64,000 bases of DNA from Paraburkholderia dioscoreae (lineage in GTDB: Bacteria; Pseudomonadota; Gammaproteobacteria; Burkholderiales; Burkholderiaceae). The position numbers and the translations under genes are program-made. The notes under the pieces were generated by a model that worked only from the letters and a program-made list of their open reading frames with translations, did not search any database and was not told the DNA's origin. The stretch spans positions 2,356,001-2,420,000 of the forward strand of contig NZ_LR699553.1 in NCBI RefSeq assembly GCF_902459535.1, written 5' to 3'. Below, one piece after another: positions 35,115 through 44,971 of this stretch; position 1 is the stretch's first letter; each line of letters begins with the position of its first letter.

Positions 35115-37088
35115 CTAGCCGGGAGTGCGTCCACGGCGCCGCGCTTCAACCTCGGCCAGCAACGTGTCGAACAGCGCGAGTTCCACCGGCTTCACGAGAT
35201 GCGCATGGAAACCGGCGTCGCGGCTGCGCTCGCGATCGGTTGCATGGCCGAAGCCGGTCATCGCGGCGTACATCGTGTCGGCTAGCCTGGGCATTTCGCG
35301 CAGCGCCGCGATGGTCGCGTAGCCGTCCATTCTCGGCATCGCGATGTCGATCACGGCGAGGTGCGGCGCGAAGCGCGGCGCGACCTGCAACGCCTGCTCG
35401 CCCTCGTAGGCAATGCGCACCTCGTGGCCTTTGAGTTCCAGCAGCATGGCGAGACTGTCGGCCGAATCGCGGTTGTCGTCGACCAGCAGAATGCGCAGCG
35501 GCGCGACCTGGCCGTTTGCCCCGTTCGCCTCGTCACCCGCGGCCTCGGACGGCGCGGCGGCGAGCGGCAGACTCAGCGTGAACGTACTGCCGCTGCCCGG
35601 CCCTTCGCTGCTCGCGACAATGCTGCCGCCGTGCATCTCGACAAGCGACTTGCATAACGTGAGGCCGATACCCAGACCGCCTTCGCCGGCGCTCTGCGCC
35701 TCTTTTTCCTGGGCGAACAGTTCGAAGATCTTGTCGAGCGAACGCAGCGCAATGCCGCAACCGGCGTCGCGCACTTCGAGCACGGCCATGTGAAAATCGA
35801 TGCGAGCCACGACGTCGACAACACTGCCCACGGGCGAAAATTTGGACGCGTTATGCAAGAGGTTTTGCAACACCTGAACGAGACGGGTCATGTCGCCACG
35901 CACGAATATCGGCTCGAGCGGCATATGCGCGACGACGCGCTGCTCGTGCGCGTCAGTAAACGGCCGGGCCGCCTCGATCCCACGCGCCACCACCTCGGCC
36001 AGATCGACACGGCCAACGCGCAGTTCGACCTTGTTGGACATGATCCGGCCGACGTCGAGCAGATCATCGACCAGCCGTGTGAGGTGCGTGACCTGGCGGT
36101 CGATCAGATCGCGCGAACGCGCGAGCGTAGAGCTTATGCCGGTTTCGAGCTGCATCACGCCGATTGCATTGCGCACCGGCGCGAGCGGATTGCGCAATTC
36201 ATGCGCGAGGGTCGCGAGAAACTGGCGCATGCGTTCGCCCGAACGCTCCAGTTCTTCGCGCTGGCGCCGCTCGGTCAGATCGCGCGTGACCTTGGCGAAG
36301 CCGCACAGCCGCTTCGATTCGTCATACACCGCGGTGATGTTGACGTTGGCCCAGAACGTCGTGCCGTCCTTGCGCACCCGCCAGCCTTCGTCCTCCACGT
36401 GGCCGATTTGCCGGGCAATCGCCAGTTCGCGCGCGGGCTTGCCCGCCGCCGCGTCTTCCGGTGGATAGAAGGTCGAGAAATGCCGGCCGACGATTTCCTC
36501 GCGCGTATAGCCTTTGATGCGAGCGGCACCCGCATTCCAGCTCACCACGTGGCCCTGCGGATCGAGCATGAATATCGCGTAGTCCTTGACACTGTCCACC
36601 AGCAAACGGAAACGCTCTTCGCTTTGCCGGAGCGCCTCCACGTATTCGCGACGCGCGGTCAGATCGCGCGTGATCTTGGCAAAGCCGGTGAGAATGCCCG
36701 CGTCGTTGCGGATCGACGTGATTACGACATTCGACCAGAAGGTCGTGCCGTCCTTGCGAACCCGCCAGCCTTCGTCCTCGAAGCGGCCGGTCAGCGAGGC
36801 CTGTTGCAATTCATAAGCGGGCCAGTCGCGCGCTACGGCCTCCTCGGTGTAGAAGCGCGAGAAATGCTGGCCGATGATCTCCCTGTCCGTGTAACCCGCC
36901 AGCTTCTGTGCCCCGGCATTGCAACTGACGATTCGCCCGGTTGCGTCGAGCAGGAAGATCGCATAGTCTTCGATCGCCTGCATCAGCGCCCAGTAATCGA
37001 CATCGGCGGCCGGGTTCATGCGGACCGGCGCCGGGATGTCGGCAGGCTTGCCGTTCTCGGCGGCGGAAGGGACATCGAGTTGTTTCAT
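35115..37088 (-). CDS. Hybrid sensor histidine kinase with two PAS domains and a C-terminal receiver
   Basis: A 657-residue cytoplasmic protein without membrane segments. Order: two similar PAS-PAC domains (about 25-150 and 150-275, each ending EDEGWRVRKDGTTFW), a HisKA domain with the H-box TLAHELRNPLAPVRN, an ATPase domain (LLHNASKFSP; DAGCGI; GGLGIGL), and a receiver (LLVDDNRDSADS; acceptor Asp in VIDIAMPRMDG; Lys in HLVKPVE). The near-identical PAS units suggest internal duplication and sensing of redox or an aromatic ligand. ATG 37088 is chosen because family-like sequence starts at MKQLDVPS; no strong ribosome-binding site is visible. No partner output protein is adjacent. Confidence 0.92.
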   Translation of the reverse strand: MKQLDVPSAAENGKPADIPAPVRMNPAADVDYWALMQAIEDYAIFLLDATGRIVSCNAGAQKLAGYTDREIIGQHFSRFYTEEAVARDWPAYELQQASLTGRFEDEGWRVRKDGTTFWSNVVITSIRNDAGILTGFAKITRDLTARREYVEALRQSEERFRLLVDSVKDYAIFMLDPQGHVVSWNAGAARIKGYTREEIVGRHFSTFYPPEDAAAGKPARELAIARQIGHVEDEGWRVRKDGTTFWANVNITAVYDESKRLCGFAKVTRDLTERRQREELERSGERMRQFLATLAHELRNPLAPVRNAIGVMQLETGISSTLARSRDLIDRQVTHLTRLVDDLLDVGRIMSNKVELRVGRVDLAEVVARGIEAARPFTDAHEQRVVAHMPLEPIFVRGDMTRLVQVLQNLLHNASKFSPVGSVVDVVARIDFHMAVLEVRDAGCGIALRSLDKIFELFAQEKEAQSAGEGGLGIGLTLCKSLVEMHGGSIVASSEGPGSGSTFTLSLPLAAAPSEAAGDEANGANGQVAPLRILLVDDNRDSADSLAMLLELKGHEVRIAYEGEQALQVAPRFAPHLAVIDIAMPRMDGYATIAALREMPRLADTMYAAMTGFGHATDRERSRDAGFHAHLVKPVELALFDTLLAEVEARRRGRTPG

Positions 37089-37369
37089 GGTGTCAGCGGA
37101 GTATGGCCACGTCCAAAAGCATACACCGCCAGACACGCTGGCTGTGTCGTTTATGGTGCCGCCGGACGACCACCCGGCAGGCTCGGCGCTGCCAGCCGCG
37201 CGAGACATAGTAGCTGGATGACCGGGCCTCGCAATTGCTACTCCAGCATCGCACCATCATCAAAGAACAGGGCCGCCGACCCGCCGGCAAATGAGCGGCG
37301 TGCGACAACGAGCCGGTGGTGATCGTCCGATCACCACCGGCTCAATGGGCACCGTTGCTTCTACGGGAT
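37089..37369. other. 281-bp spacer
   Basis: The spacer lies between the hybrid kinase start and the stop of the reductase gene, both on the minus strand. No gene seen; it contains the kinase promoter. A near-repeat of CACCACCGGCTC flanks 37310-37345. Confidence 0.4.
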
Positions 37370-38428
37370 TCACCCGGCGGCACTGACCTTTTCCGCCAGC
37401 TTCGCGTCGTAACTCGAATGCACGTGCACGCGTTTTTTCTCCGGATAAGCATACGAGTACGCCTTGCGCAGCGCCAGCGAAGCCTCATGAAAGCCCGACA
37501 GAATCAGCTTCTGCTTGTTCGGATAGTTGGCAATGTCGCCGACCGCGAAAATACCCGGCCGCGAACTTTCGTAGTTCGACGTATCCACATCGACACGCCC
37601 GCCATGAATCGACAGACCCCATTGCGCGATCGGGCCGAGATCGGCGACCAGTCCGTACAGCGCGACGAGATGCTCGGCCGCGAGTCGAGTCTCGCCCTCG
37701 ATATGTCGCAAGGTGATCGACTTCAACGCATCGTCCTCGACGTCGAGCCCCACAATCGCGCCGACCACGAAGTCCATCTCGCCCGCCTCGACTGCACGCC
37801 GCATCGACTCGACACTCGAATCCGCTGCACTGAAACCGCTGCGCCGATGCACCAGCGTCACCCGGCGCGCGACCTTGCGCAGCGCCAACGCCCAGTCGAG
37901 CGCGGAATCGCCGCCGCCGGCCACGACCACGGTCTTGCCGGCGAAGTCGGCAAGCCGCGGCACGCTGTAATGCACGTGGCGCGACTCCAGCGGCACGGCT
38001 TCGGCCAGCGCCAGCTTTTGCGGCACGAACGCGCCGTTGCCGGCAGCCAGCAGGATCGCGGCGACATCGAACACGAGGCCGCGATCGGTACGCACGGTCC
38101 AGCGCCCGTCGCTGCCCTGCTCGACCGACTCGACCCGTTGTTCGAGATGAATGGGCGGGTCGAACGGCTTGCATTGCGCGAGCAGGCGCTCGACCAGCTC
38201 ACGCGCCGTGCAGGATGGAATGGCGGGAATATCGTAGATCGGCTTGTCCGGATACAGCTCGATGCATTGGCCGCCGACCTTGTCGAGCCCATCGACGATC
38301 TGGCAGGACAGCCCGATTACGCCCGCCTCGAAGGCAGCAAAAAGTCCCACGGGGCCCGCGCCCACGATCAGGACGTCGGTGCGGATCGGCGGCGGCGACG
38401 ACGATGGCGGAGTGGCGGCGGAGTTCAT
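37370..38428 (-). CDS. Ferredoxin--NADP reductase, thioredoxin-reductase-like type
   Basis: A 352-residue flavoprotein with two dinucleotide-binding motifs, FAD (LIVGAGPVGLFAAFEAG) and NADPH (VVVAGGGDSALDWALALR), and a C-terminal FAVGDIANYPNKQKLI. There is no CxxC redox pair, so this is the type 2 ferredoxin/flavodoxin-NADP reductase (YumC-like), not thioredoxin reductase. It passes electrons between NADPH and ferredoxin. ATG 38428 is used; the frame open to 38662 would add 78 unsupported residues. It stands alone between the chemoreceptor and the hybrid kinase. Confidence 0.9.
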   Translation of the reverse strand: MNSAATPPSSSPPPIRTDVLIVGAGPVGLFAAFEAGVIGLSCQIVDGLDKVGGQCIELYPDKPIYDIPAIPSCTARELVERLLAQCKPFDPPIHLEQRVESVEQGSDGRWTVRTDRGLVFDVAAILLAAGNGAFVPQKLALAEAVPLESRHVHYSVPRLADFAGKTVVVAGGGDSALDWALALRKVARRVTLVHRRSGFSAADSSVESMRRAVEAGEMDFVVGAIVGLDVEDDALKSITLRHIEGETRLAAEHLVALYGLVADLGPIAQWGLSIHGGRVDVDTSNYESSRPGIFAVGDIANYPNKQKLILSGFHEASLALRKAYSYAYPEKKRVHVHSSYDAKLAEKVSAAG

Positions 38429-38624
38429 GCGCGATCTCTTGGGATAGGTGGATGACCCACCATACAGAATCGCCCGATGCCCGGCAACGATGCCATTACC
38501 ATCGGTAAGGACGCTCGACGTGGCCAGTTCGGATCGCGGTGCGCACGCAGCGGGCTGCCTGAACACCGCTGCTCGAAGCCGGTTATGGAAACGGCCTCTC
38601 TGAATGCTGCTCCCCGAAAGTAAC

Positions 38625-40199
38625 TTAGAAAGCGGCCTCGCGCTGCGCCGCATCGCTCGCAACTTTGAATGCCGCGGTCAATTCGCTCAACTGCCGCGCC
38701 TGATCCGCGAGCGAGTTCGCGGTCGCAGCACTTTCCTCGACCAGCGCCGCATTGTGCTGCGTGACCTCGTCCATCTGCGTGACGGCGAGGCTCACCTGCC
38801 TGATGCCTTCGCTCTGCTCTTTCGAGGCCGCCGCGATTTCGCCGACGATACGCGCCACGCGCCCGATCGCGGTTTCGATTTCCTGCATCGTGTCGCCCGC
38901 TTCGTTGACGAGTCCCGCGCCGCTCTCCACCCGCGAGGTCGACTCCGCGATCAGTGCGCCGATCTCTTTCGCGGCAGCCGCCGAACGCTGCGCCAGGCTG
39001 CGCACCTCGCCCGCCACCACCGCGAAGCCACGCCCTTCTTCACCCGCGCGGGCCGCCTCGACGGCCGCGTTCAACGCGAGGATATTGGTCTGAAACGCAA
39101 TGCCTTCGATCGCGGTAATGATGCCCGTCATTTTCGACGAACCCGCATGGATCACGCGCATGGTCTCGACCATGCTGCCGACCGAATCGCGCCCGCGCCC
39201 GGCCATTTCCGAGGCGCGCGAGGCCAACTCGCTCGCGTGATGCGCATTCTCGGCATTCAGTTGCACGGTCGACGTGAGCTGCTCCATCGCCGCCGCGGTT
39301 TCTTCGAGCGACGCCGCCTGTTCCTCGGTGCGTTGCGACAGATCGAGATTGCCCGCGGCGATCTGCTGCGTCGAAGACGCGATCGAATGCGAACCGGCAC
39401 GCACGCTGGTGACGGTCGCGCCGAGTTTGTCCTGCATCGACGCGACGCCGCGCAATAGCGTCGCCATTTCGTCGTTCGAACGAATCGGCACATGGGTCGT
39501 CAGTTCGCCGGCGGCGATCGCGTCGAACTGGCGCAGCGCGTCGTTCAGCGGCGCCATGATCGCGCGGCGCAACGTGCGCCAGCTGACGAACGCCACCGTC
39601 AGCCCCACCAGAATGCTGCCGATGCACGCATACAGCAGCGTATGAAAAAGCGTGGCGGAGCGCTCGTTCGCGTCGCTCGCCTGCTGGTTCAGATAATTCT
39701 CCAGCGCGCCCTGGCTCGCGTTCATCGCCGTATAAAGACCGATCAGATGATTCGCGCGGCTTTCGTCCATCCAGCTCGCGTCGCCGGTGCGGATCGCTTC
39801 GATCAGTTTGTCGATGCCGTCGCGGCGCACGGCGGTGCGCTTTGCGTCGAGGTCGTCGGTGAGACGCTGCAGTTGGGGCGTTTTCGGCAGATCGCGAAAG
39901 GCGTTCCACCATTTGTCCGAATCGCCGAGCAGCATGCGGGCGCGCGCGAGTTGCGCGGCCAGTTGCGGCGAGTGCGGATTGCTCATGGCCCAGTCGAGTC
40001 CGAAACGCGCCCGCGACATGGCCGTGCCTGATTTGCCGAGCGCGACGACCGAGGCGAAATGGACCGTGTAGGCATCGTGCTGCGCCTCGTTGCTCTGGTT
40101 CATGCCGAGAATGCCGAGCGCGCCGGTGGCGATCAGCAGCACGCCGAGAAACGCGATGGTGATCGCGATCCGTAGATTGATGGTCAGGTTCTTGGTCAT
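38625..40199 (-). CDS. Methyl-accepting chemotaxis protein (Tar/Tsr-like)
   Basis: A 524-residue chemoreceptor. A transmembrane helix at about 10-32 is followed by a periplasmic four-helix ligand domain (about 33-190), a second helix (about 190-212), a HAMP domain, and a methyl-accepting coiled coil with the conserved tip NILALNAAVEAARAGEEGRG. The periplasmic part begins with the Tar-like helix pattern, but the aspartate-binding residues were not identified. It lacks a C-terminal CheR-docking pentapeptide. ATG 40199 (MTKNLTINLR) is chosen over the frame to 40259. No che genes are nearby. Confidence 0.93.
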   Translation of the reverse strand: MTKNLTINLRIAITIAFLGVLLIATGALGILGMNQSNEAQHDAYTVHFASVVALGKSGTAMSRARFGLDWAMSNPHSPQLAAQLARARMLLGDSDKWWNAFRDLPKTPQLQRLTDDLDAKRTAVRRDGIDKLIEAIRTGDASWMDESRANHLIGLYTAMNASQGALENYLNQQASDANERSATLFHTLLYACIGSILVGLTVAFVSWRTLRRAIMAPLNDALRQFDAIAAGELTTHVPIRSNDEMATLLRGVASMQDKLGATVTSVRAGSHSIASSTQQIAAGNLDLSQRTEEQAASLEETAAAMEQLTSTVQLNAENAHHASELASRASEMAGRGRDSVGSMVETMRVIHAGSSKMTGIITAIEGIAFQTNILALNAAVEAARAGEEGRGFAVVAGEVRSLAQRSAAAAKEIGALIAESTSRVESGAGLVNEAGDTMQEIETAIGRVARIVGEIAAASKEQSEGIRQVSLAVTQMDEVTQHNAALVEESAATANSLADQARQLSELTAAFKVASDAAQREAAF

Positions 40200-40324
40200 C
40201 GTGGTTTGATCGCTCTGGCTGGTTTTGCGCTCTGGCTCATAACGTGCGGCCCCGCGCACGGTGCAAGGCGGTAGATCCCCGACGCCTTTCAGATGGCCAG
40301 TTTGATTTTCCGACTCAACGATTT

Positions 40325-40342
40325 TGTTCCATTAATGGAACA
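40325..40342. promoter_or_regulatory. Perfect 18-bp palindrome upstream of the chemoreceptor
   Basis: TGTTCCATT at 40325-40333 is followed directly by its exact complement at 40334-40342. It sits 126 bp before the chemoreceptor start, in an AT-rich stretch that contains a TATACT -10-like element on the minus strand (40358-40363). A dimeric repressor or activator site is likely; the regulator is unknown. Confidence 0.6.
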
Positions 40343-40533
40343 TAAAACCGTATATGGAAAGTATAGCGACTCGCGTTCAGGCGAAAAAATAATATTTGGC
40401 AGGGGCGCGGCAAACGCGCAACAAGCTGCGCCTGGCTACGCAAGCCGTAACGCGTGGCGCGACGTGAAGCGCGGCGCGGTGTTCTCCACGCCGACCGCGC
40501 TCTGTTACGTGCGTACGCTCGTGTGCGCTGGCC

Positions 40534-41394
40534 TCACTCCCCGATCCACGACCCACGCAGATCGCTGTCATGCAGCAATTTCAACAGCGTGCCCGCCGGC
40601 CGGCTGAGCCGCTTCGCCGCCAGCGCGATGAATTCCACCGACGGCAGCGCCGGCAGACTCGCTGTGTTCAGCGGCGCCGCCAGCCCCCGAGCGGCCAGAT
40701 ATTGCGGACGAACCATGATGCCGAGCCCGCCGCGCGCCGCCGCGATGCAGCCCGCGTGACTGCTGCTCGTGCACACCACCTGCCAGCGGAAACCCGCCTC
40801 GGCGAGCGCGTCGAGCACGACGGCCCGCGTCACGCTCGGCTCGGCGACCAGAATCAGCGGCAATGGCTGGCTCAGATCGACCAGCGTGCCCGCGCGCGCC
40901 AACCACTCCAGCCGTCCGGTAAAAAGCGGCACGCCGCGCCGGTCGCCAAGACGCCGCTTGCCGACCAGCAGATCGATCGCGCCTGCGTCGAGCAACTCAT
41001 ATAGCTTGCCGGTCATGCCGATGGTGATTTCCAGTTCGACATCGGGATGCGCGTTGCGAAACGCGGCCAGCACCGTAGGCAGCGGGCCGAGCGCGACGTC
41101 GTCGGAGGAACCGAGCCGCACGCGTCCCTTCAGGCGCGGCGCGCGAAACTGCGACTCGGCCCGCGTTAGCGCCTGCAGAATCACGCTCGCATGCGCGAGC
41201 ATGGCTTCGCCGTCGGGCGTCATGGCAAGCGAATGGGTGTCGCGCACGAAGAGGCGGCGGCCCACGCTTTCTTCGAGCCGCCGGATGTGTTCGCTGACGC
41301 TCGATTGCGTCAGGCCGAGCCGCCGCCCTGCCTCGGTGAAACTGTGGCAGGCCGCGACGGTCGAGAAGGTCTTGAGCCAGATGGGATTGAGCAT
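40534..41394 (-). CDS. LysR-family transcriptional regulator
   Basis: A 286-residue regulator with the N-terminal winged helix-turn-helix (SFTEAGRRLGLTQSSVSEHI, about residues 18-37) and a substrate-binding domain (RVRLGSSDDVALGPLP...; GLGIMVRPQ). It is divergent from the DHA2 exporter at 41551 with a 156-bp spacer that holds a T-N11-A site, so it most likely controls that transporter and itself. The inducer is unknown. Confidence 0.92.
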   Translation of the reverse strand: MLNPIWLKTFSTVAACHSFTEAGRRLGLTQSSVSEHIRRLEESVGRRLFVRDTHSLAMTPDGEAMLAHASVILQALTRAESQFRAPRLKGRVRLGSSDDVALGPLPTVLAAFRNAHPDVELEITIGMTGKLYELLDAGAIDLLVGKRRLGDRRGVPLFTGRLEWLARAGTLVDLSQPLPLILVAEPSVTRAVVLDALAEAGFRWQVVCTSSSHAGCIAAARGGLGIMVRPQYLAARGLAAPLNTASLPALPSVEFIALAAKRLSRPAGTLLKLLHDSDLRGSWIGE

Positions 41395-41414
41395 CGGCTA
41401 TTCTCGCGCCGCTT

Positions 41415-41429
41415 ATCGGCAATGTCGAT
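41415..41429. promoter_or_regulatory. Candidate LysR binding site (ATCG-N7-CGAT)
   Basis: ATCG at 41415-41418 and CGAT at 41426-41429 form a dyad with the T-N11-A core of LysR sites. It lies 20 bp upstream of the LysR start and about 120 bp before the divergent exporter gene, the normal place for shared control. Confidence 0.5.
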
Positions 41430-41550
41430 GACAATCAGCGCCCCTAGTGGGGTTCCCGATTGACGAGGATGTCAATATCATGACGGAATTCCCCCAATCA
41501 ATGCTCCGAGCCCAGGTGCGCCCCTGCCGGCCCGCCGCCCTCCGTAAAAG

Positions 41551-42951
41551 ATGACCAAGGATTCTTCCCAGACCGCCCTGCTCTGGATCGTCGCTGCCGG
41601 TTTTTTCATGCAGTCCCTCGACACGACGATCGTCAATACCGCCTTGCCGTCGATTGCGAACAGCCTGCACGTCGCACCGCTTGCCATGCAGCCCATCGTG
41701 GTCGCTTACACGCTGACCATGGCGATGCTCACGCCGGCGTCCGGCTGGCTCGCCGACCGCTTCGGCACGCGGCGCGTCTATTTCGCGGCCATTCTGCTGT
41801 TCGTCATCGGCTCGATCTGCTGCGCGAGCGCGCATACGCTCGGCCAACTGGTGATGGCGCGCGTCCTGCAAGGCGTGGGCGGCTCGATGCTGCTGCCGAT
41901 CGGACGGCTCGCCGTGTTGCGCAGCGTGACGGGCGAGCAGTACGTCGCGGCCCTCGCGTTCATTTCGGTCGCGGGACAGTTGGGACCGATCGCCGGGCCG
42001 ACGCTCGGCGGCTGGTTCGTTCAGGCGATCACGTGGCACTGGATTTTCCTCATCAATGTGCCGATCGGCGCCGTGGGTCTGTACGCGGTGCAGCGCTTCC
42101 TGCCGGCGCACGGCGAAACCCAGGCGCCGCCGTTCGACTTCGTCGGCTGCGGGCTGCTCTCGCTGTGCATGATCGCGTTCTCGCTCGCCATCGACGCGCC
42201 CATGCCCACGCATCGGCTGGCATGGTCCGCAGCGCTTTTCGTACTCGCCGCCGTGAGCGCGCTCGCCTACATTCCGCATGCGAAACGCCGGGCCGATCCG
42301 CTCTTCAAACTTTCGCTGTTTCGCGAGCCGAATTTCAGCGTCGGTTTGATCGGCAACCTGGTGTGCCGCATCGGTTCGAGCGCCGTGCCGTTTCTCGTGC
42401 CCTTGCTGCTGCAATTGCAACTGGGCTATTCGCCGCTGCATTCCGGCCTGATGATGCTGCCCGCCGCGCTGGCCGGCACCGTCGCCAAACGCTGGATCGC
42501 GCCGCTCGTGCGCCGCTATGGCTACGACACGTTCCTGCTCGTCAACACCGTGATCGTCGGTTCCTCGATCGTGGCCTTTGCGCTGATTACGCGCGGCACG
42601 CCGCTCGTGGTCGGGATCACGATTCTGGCCGTGTTCGGCGCCGCCAACTCCATGCAATTCGCGGCGATGAACAGCGTCACGCTCAAAGACCTCTCGCATG
42701 CCGATGCCGGCAGCGGCAACAGCCTCTTTTCGATGGTGCAGATGCTGGCGATCGGGCTGGGTGTGTCGATCGGCGGCGGGCTGGTGAATCTCTTCTCCGC
42801 GCAGGTGGGATCGGCCGCGCTCGGGTTTCGCCTCGCGTTCGTGTGCGTGGGCGTGATCACGCTGGTGTCGGCCTGGGTGTTTCGTCATCTCGACGAAGCG
42901 CCTGCCTCGCGCACGGTGCACGGGCAAGCGACTCAAGGCGCGGGGCGCTGA
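41551..42951 (+). CDS. DHA2-family MFS multidrug exporter (MdtD-like)
   Basis: A 466-residue transporter with about 14 hydrophobic segments. It has the helix 1 motif QSLDTTIVNTALPSIANSL, motif A (GWLADRFGTRRVY) and motif C-like GPIAGPTLGGWFV. It is similar in layout to MdtD and to the exporter at 30.2 kb (shared FLINVPIG-type loop), so the two are paralogues. The divergent LysR gene probably regulates it. The substrate is unknown. Confidence 0.92.
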   Translation: MTKDSSQTALLWIVAAGFFMQSLDTTIVNTALPSIANSLHVAPLAMQPIVVAYTLTMAMLTPASGWLADRFGTRRVYFAAILLFVIGSICCASAHTLGQLVMARVLQGVGGSMLLPIGRLAVLRSVTGEQYVAALAFISVAGQLGPIAGPTLGGWFVQAITWHWIFLINVPIGAVGLYAVQRFLPAHGETQAPPFDFVGCGLLSLCMIAFSLAIDAPMPTHRLAWSAALFVLAAVSALAYIPHAKRRADPLFKLSLFREPNFSVGLIGNLVCRIGSSAVPFLVPLLLQLQLGYSPLHSGLMMLPAALAGTVAKRWIAPLVRRYGYDTFLLVNTVIVGSSIVAFALITRGTPLVVGITILAVFGAANSMQFAAMNSVTLKDLSHADAGSGNSLFSMVQMLAIGLGVSIGGGLVNLFSAQVGSAALGFRLAFVCVGVITLVSAWVFRHLDEAPASRTVHGQATQGAGR

Positions 42952-42969
42952 GCGCCGCCGCCCTCTGCA

Positions 42970-43743
42970 TCAGTCCGGCAAACGGATGCCGGAAAAGCCC
43001 GCGCAAGCTTCGAGCAGACGCTCCTGAACAGCCACGTCGTGCACCGCCGGATGCGTCTCGCGCGGCTTCATATGGTAGAAGTACGCGCCGCTGACGGTGG
43101 CTGCCGGTTCATCGCTGACCGCGAGCCATACCTGGGTTTCCGGCGCCGCCAGCAGATCGTCCGGTGCGCCCGGTCCACCCATTTTCGTCGCGACCCAACC
43201 CGGCTCCAGTGCATTCGACAACACCTGCGGCCAGCGGCGCGCAAGCGCGAACGCCAGCAGCGCGTCATGCAGTTTCGAGTCCGAGTAGGCCGCCGTGCCC
43301 CGCCAGGGGCGCCGCTCCCAAGCCAGATCGTCGAGGCTCGCGTCGCCGCTGCGATGCAGCGCCGAGCTCAGATAGACGAGCCGTTTCGGCTTCCCGATCA
43401 GTGCGCTCAGAATGTACGGCGCCAGCGTGTTGACCGCGAACACGTGCGACAAGCCGTCGACGGTCGCGATCCGGCGCGGCTCCTGATAACCGACCGCCGC
43501 GTTGTGAATCACCGCATCGAAACGGCCTAGCCGGTTGACCTGCTGCGCGAGTTCAGCCGTGGCGGCGATGCTCGACAGGTCGGCAACCAGCGCCGTCTCA
43601 GCTTGCGGCACTGCTTTCAATGCCTGCTCGGCGCGCGCGTCACTGCGTGCGTGCAACACCACCTGATGTCCGGCGTCGACGAGCAGACGCGCGGCCATCT
43701 GACCGAGACCATCGGCGGAGCCGGTAATAAAAATACGCGACAT
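42970..43743 (-). CDS. Short-chain dehydrogenase/reductase
   Basis: A 257-residue SDR with the glycine-rich cofactor motif ITGSADGLGQMAA, an NNAG-equivalent HNAAVG, the catalytic Ser in VYLSSALHRSG and the YSDSK (YxxxK) motif. The start MSRIFITGSADG at ATG 43743 is preceded by CGGAGAG; the frame to 43842 is not needed. It is divergent from the LysR gene at 43995, which probably regulates it. The substrate is unknown; relatives of this group are often called retinol-dehydrogenase-like. Confidence 0.9.
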   Translation of the reverse strand: MSRIFITGSADGLGQMAARLLVDAGHQVVLHARSDARAEQALKAVPQAETALVADLSSIAATAELAQQVNRLGRFDAVIHNAAVGYQEPRRIATVDGLSHVFAVNTLAPYILSALIGKPKRLVYLSSALHRSGDASLDDLAWERRPWRGTAAYSDSKLHDALLAFALARRWPQVLSNALEPGWVATKMGGPGAPDDLLAAPETQVWLAVSDEPAATVSGAYFYHMKPRETHPAVHDVAVQERLLEACAGFSGIRLPD

Positions 43744-43994
43744 GGAACGCTCTCCGTTATTCAGTCCAAATATGCCCAATGCATGACGAGAGTCGCATGT
43801 CTTTGTACATCGGGCGGGTTCGTACAGATTAACGCGCGCCATGTGACTGACGCGATAGCGTGGCTGTCATTCCACTCATGACACGACATCATTCGTCGGC
43901 CTTGCCAGACGGCATTTCGCCGCGCCGGCGCGTGAATTCAAACGGATTTTCGCGTTAGCATGTCACGCATTAATGCATAACAAAGGACTATCAC

Positions 43995-44924
43995 ATGCCA
44001 TTTGACGAGCGCATGCTGAACGGCATGGGCGTCTTGACGGCGATCGTCGATTCCGGCAGTTTCGCGGCGGCGGGCGTTGCGCTCGACATGTCGCAATCCG
44101 GGGTCAGCCGTTCGGTCGCGCGGCTCGAAGCGCGTCTCGGCATCCGGCTGTTCGATCGCACCACGCGCTCGGTCGTGCTGACCGACGAAGGCCGGCGCTT
44201 CTACGAACAGATCGTGCCGTTGCTGGGGGGACTCGAAGAAGCGGCGGCCTCCGCCGCGCAGGGCGCGACCGCCGTTCGCGGACGTTTGCGCGTGAACATG
44301 GATCCGTTCTTTTCACGCCTCGTGCTGGGGCCAAGGCTCGGCGGCTTTATCGACAGGCATCCCGATCTGCAGCTCGAACTGATCACCCGCGACCAGTTGG
44401 GCGACATGGTCGCCGACGGTTTCGATCTCGCGATCCGTTTCGGCGACCCGCCGGTGTCGACGCTGATTGCCCGCAAGCTGCTGGACACGCGGATTCTCAC
44501 CGTGGCCGCGCCGTCGTATCTGAAGAAACACGGGCATCCGGTGAACCCGGCCGATCTCGAAAGCGGCAAGCATGTGTGCATCAAGTTCCGCGATCCGCTG
44601 ACGGGCTACCCGTTCAACTGGGAATTTCATCGCGGCCGCAAGAAGATCGTGGTGACGCCGCAAGGCCGTTTGACGGTCAACGACGTGGGCACCTTGCACA
44701 GCGCCTGCGCAGCGGGCCAGGGCGTCGCGCAGATTCTGGAGCTCGGCGCCGAATCGCTGATGGCGAGCGGCAAACTGGTCGCGCTGTTTCCTGACTGGAG
44801 CGACGAGGTTTATCCGCTGTACGCGCTTTACCCTTCGCGGCATCATCCGCCGGCCAAGGTTCGGGCGTTCTTCGAATTTATCGTTTCGCTCACGGGTGGC
44901 GCGCCGCGCGAACCGGCGGCTTGA
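43995..44924 (+). CDS. LysR-family transcriptional regulator
   Basis: A 309-residue regulator. The helix-turn-helix lies at about residues 22-41 (SFAAAGVALDMSQSGVSRSV), followed by the linker helix and the effector domain (RLRVNMDPFFSRLVLGPRL; GQGVAQILELGAESLM). It is of the common type that controls a divergent oxidoreductase, here the SDR 251 bp away. The ATG is preceded by AAAGGACTATCAC. Confidence 0.92.
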   Translation: MPFDERMLNGMGVLTAIVDSGSFAAAGVALDMSQSGVSRSVARLEARLGIRLFDRTTRSVVLTDEGRRFYEQIVPLLGGLEEAAASAAQGATAVRGRLRVNMDPFFSRLVLGPRLGGFIDRHPDLQLELITRDQLGDMVADGFDLAIRFGDPPVSTLIARKLLDTRILTVAAPSYLKKHGHPVNPADLESGKHVCIKFRDPLTGYPFNWEFHRGRKKIVVTPQGRLTVNDVGTLHSACAAGQGVAQILELGAESLMASGKLVALFPDWSDEVYPLYALYPSRHHPPAKVRAFFEFIVSLTGGAPREPAA

Positions 44925-44971
44925 TTCCGGACCCGGCGACGTGCGCGCGGCGGCCCCTCGCGCCGTCTGTA

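Noticed and set aside
37370..38428. Thioredoxin reductase
   Set aside because: The fold is similar but the CxxC redox motif is absent, so ferredoxin/flavodoxin-NADP reductase is the better call.
41413..42936. 507-codon minus-strand open frame
   Set aside because: Antisense to the DHA2 exporter, dominated by Arg, His, Glu and Gln; no ribosome-binding site.
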